Source: Desulfomicrobiaceae bacterium
Lineage (GTDB): Bacteria; Desulfobacterota; Desulfovibrionia; Desulfovibrionales; Desulfomicrobiaceae
Assembly (NCBI GenBank): GCA_003530935.1
Contig: DPEO01000112.1
Coordinates: forward strand, 7,709-21,665
Reading direction: 5' to 3'
DNA: 13,957 nucleotides
In this document: positions 13,402 through 13,957 of the stretch, piece by piece
How positions within the stretch are numbered: position 1 is the first letter of the stretch
Layout: each line of letters starts with the position of its first letter
The notes under the pieces: model-generated
Seen by the model: the letters and a program-made list of their open reading frames with translations, nothing else
Databases searched by the model: none
Told to the model about the DNA's origin: nothing
Made by a program: the position numbers and the translations under genes

Positions 13402-13957
13402 ATGCGGATCTTTGCCGTAGGAGCAACGGGATTTGTGGGGCGGACCCTGGTGCCGATGCTCGCGGAGGCCGGCCATGAGGTCACGGTGCTGGTACGCAAA
13501 GCCACCCCCTTTGCCCCGCATCCGCGCATCCAGGCCATGCCTGGCGACCCCATGGTCCCAGGGCCCTGGCAAGCAGCCGCCGCAAGCCACGATGCGGTGG
13601 TCAACCTGGCCGGAGCCCCCATCGCCACCCGCTGGGACAGCGCCACCAAAGAGCGTATCCGCCTCTCCCGGGTGCGCACCACGGAAATGGTGGTGGAGGC
13701 CCTGCGCGCTGCGCCGCCCAAGGTCTTCGTCTGCGCCAACGCCGTGGGCTATTTCGGCGACCAGGGCGACACCCCACTGGGAGACGACGCCCCGGCCGGC
13801 ACCGGGTTTCTCGCCGAGGTGGCCCAAGCCTGGCAGGAAGCCGCCCTGAGCGCCCAAGCCTGCGGCCACCGGGTGATCGTCCCCCGCTTCGGGGTGGTGC
13901 TGGGCCCTGGCGGCGGGGCCCTGGGGGCCATGCTGCCGGTCTTCCGCCTGAGATCGG
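13402..13957 (+). CDS. TIGR01777/YfcH-type NAD(P)-binding epimerase-like protein (runs off right edge)
   Basis: The first 185 residues of an extended-SDR-like protein (full family about 300 aa). The Rossmann start MRIFAVGATGFVG holds the GxxGxxG at residues 7-13. NLAGAPIATRWDSATKERIRLSR (about 68-90) is the family hallmark, followed by a TTEMVVEAL helix, VCANAVGYFGDQGDT, GFLAEVAQAWQEAA and RFGVVLGPGGGALGAMLPVF. The usual SASAVGYYG segment reads CANAVGYFG here, replacing both serines. The normal SDR Tyr-Lys pair is not evident, as in much of this family, so the reaction is unknown. The start is ATG 13402, with GGGAGGG four bases upstream. It follows the nifU hairpin and is probably transcribed separately or by read-through. 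No stop is reached before the window ends. Confidence 0.9.
   Translation, partial: MRIFAVGATGFVGRTLVPMLAEAGHEVTVLVRKATPFAPHPRIQAMPGDPMVPGPWQAAAASHDAVVNLAGAPIATRWDSATKERIRLSRVRTTEMVVEALRAAPPKVFVCANAVGYFGDQGDTPLGDDAPAGTGFLAEVAQAWQEAALSAQACGHRVIVPRFGVVLGPGGGALGAMLPVFRLRS

Noticed and set aside
12156..13739. 527-codon antisense frame over nifS, nifU and the epimerase
   Set aside because: Spans three recognised genes and an intergenic hairpin; composition is that of a shadow frame.

Overview
This is a GC-rich, tightly packed bacterial chromosomal window with 18 protein-coding genes, two of them cut by the window edges. I see no rRNA, tRNA, CRISPR array, insertion sequence or phage gene. The gene content suggests a Gram-negative anaerobe, most likely a sulfate-reducing Desulfobacterota of the Desulfovibrio kind. 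The grounds are a NifS-type desulfurase with an IscU-BFD NifU, a DsrE-like protein with a CxxC, a DUF3124 protein, GlnRS and a Bpt-type aminoacyl transferase. The taxon is an inference from gene content and is not proven.

Layout. Positions 1-1107 (minus) hold the N-terminal 369 residues of a biosynthetic arginine decarboxylase (speA). It diverges from mntP, a Mn2+ exporter (1254-1811, plus), across a 146-bp region with candidate back-to-back promoters. From 7899 down to 1789 nine genes follow head to tail on the minus strand: a YdcZ-type DMT membrane protein, a DsrE-like protein, an unrecognised 135-aa protein, a secreted DUF3124 protein, an unrecognised acidic 133-aa protein, an HtpX-like M48 membrane protease, an NtrC-family response regulator, a DHA2-type MFS transporter and a small membrane zinc-ribbon protein. 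Gaps are 10 to 74 bp or short overlaps, so much of this could be one transcript.

From 7975 rightwards all genes are on the plus strand. A nitroreductase, a zinc-ribbon Nudix hydrolase, glnS and bpt are chained by three successive 4-bp ATGA overlaps. After 101 bp come nifS and nifU, which form an Fe-S assembly pair. After a perfect 9-bp inverted repeat comes the start of a TIGR01777/YfcH-type NAD(P)-binding protein that runs off the right edge.

Functionally the window mixes housekeeping (tRNA charging, Fe-S assembly, N-degron tagging, polyamine synthesis) with envelope and metal homeostasis (HtpX, MntP, MFS, DUF3124). I find no convincing new defence or mobile system. The points most worth a second look are the linked group of unknown small proteins between DsrE and HtpX, the kinase-less NtrC-type regulator after htpX, the ATGA-coupled block, the cysteine-rich NifS insertion, the short NifU, and the bpt-nifS intergenic leader.
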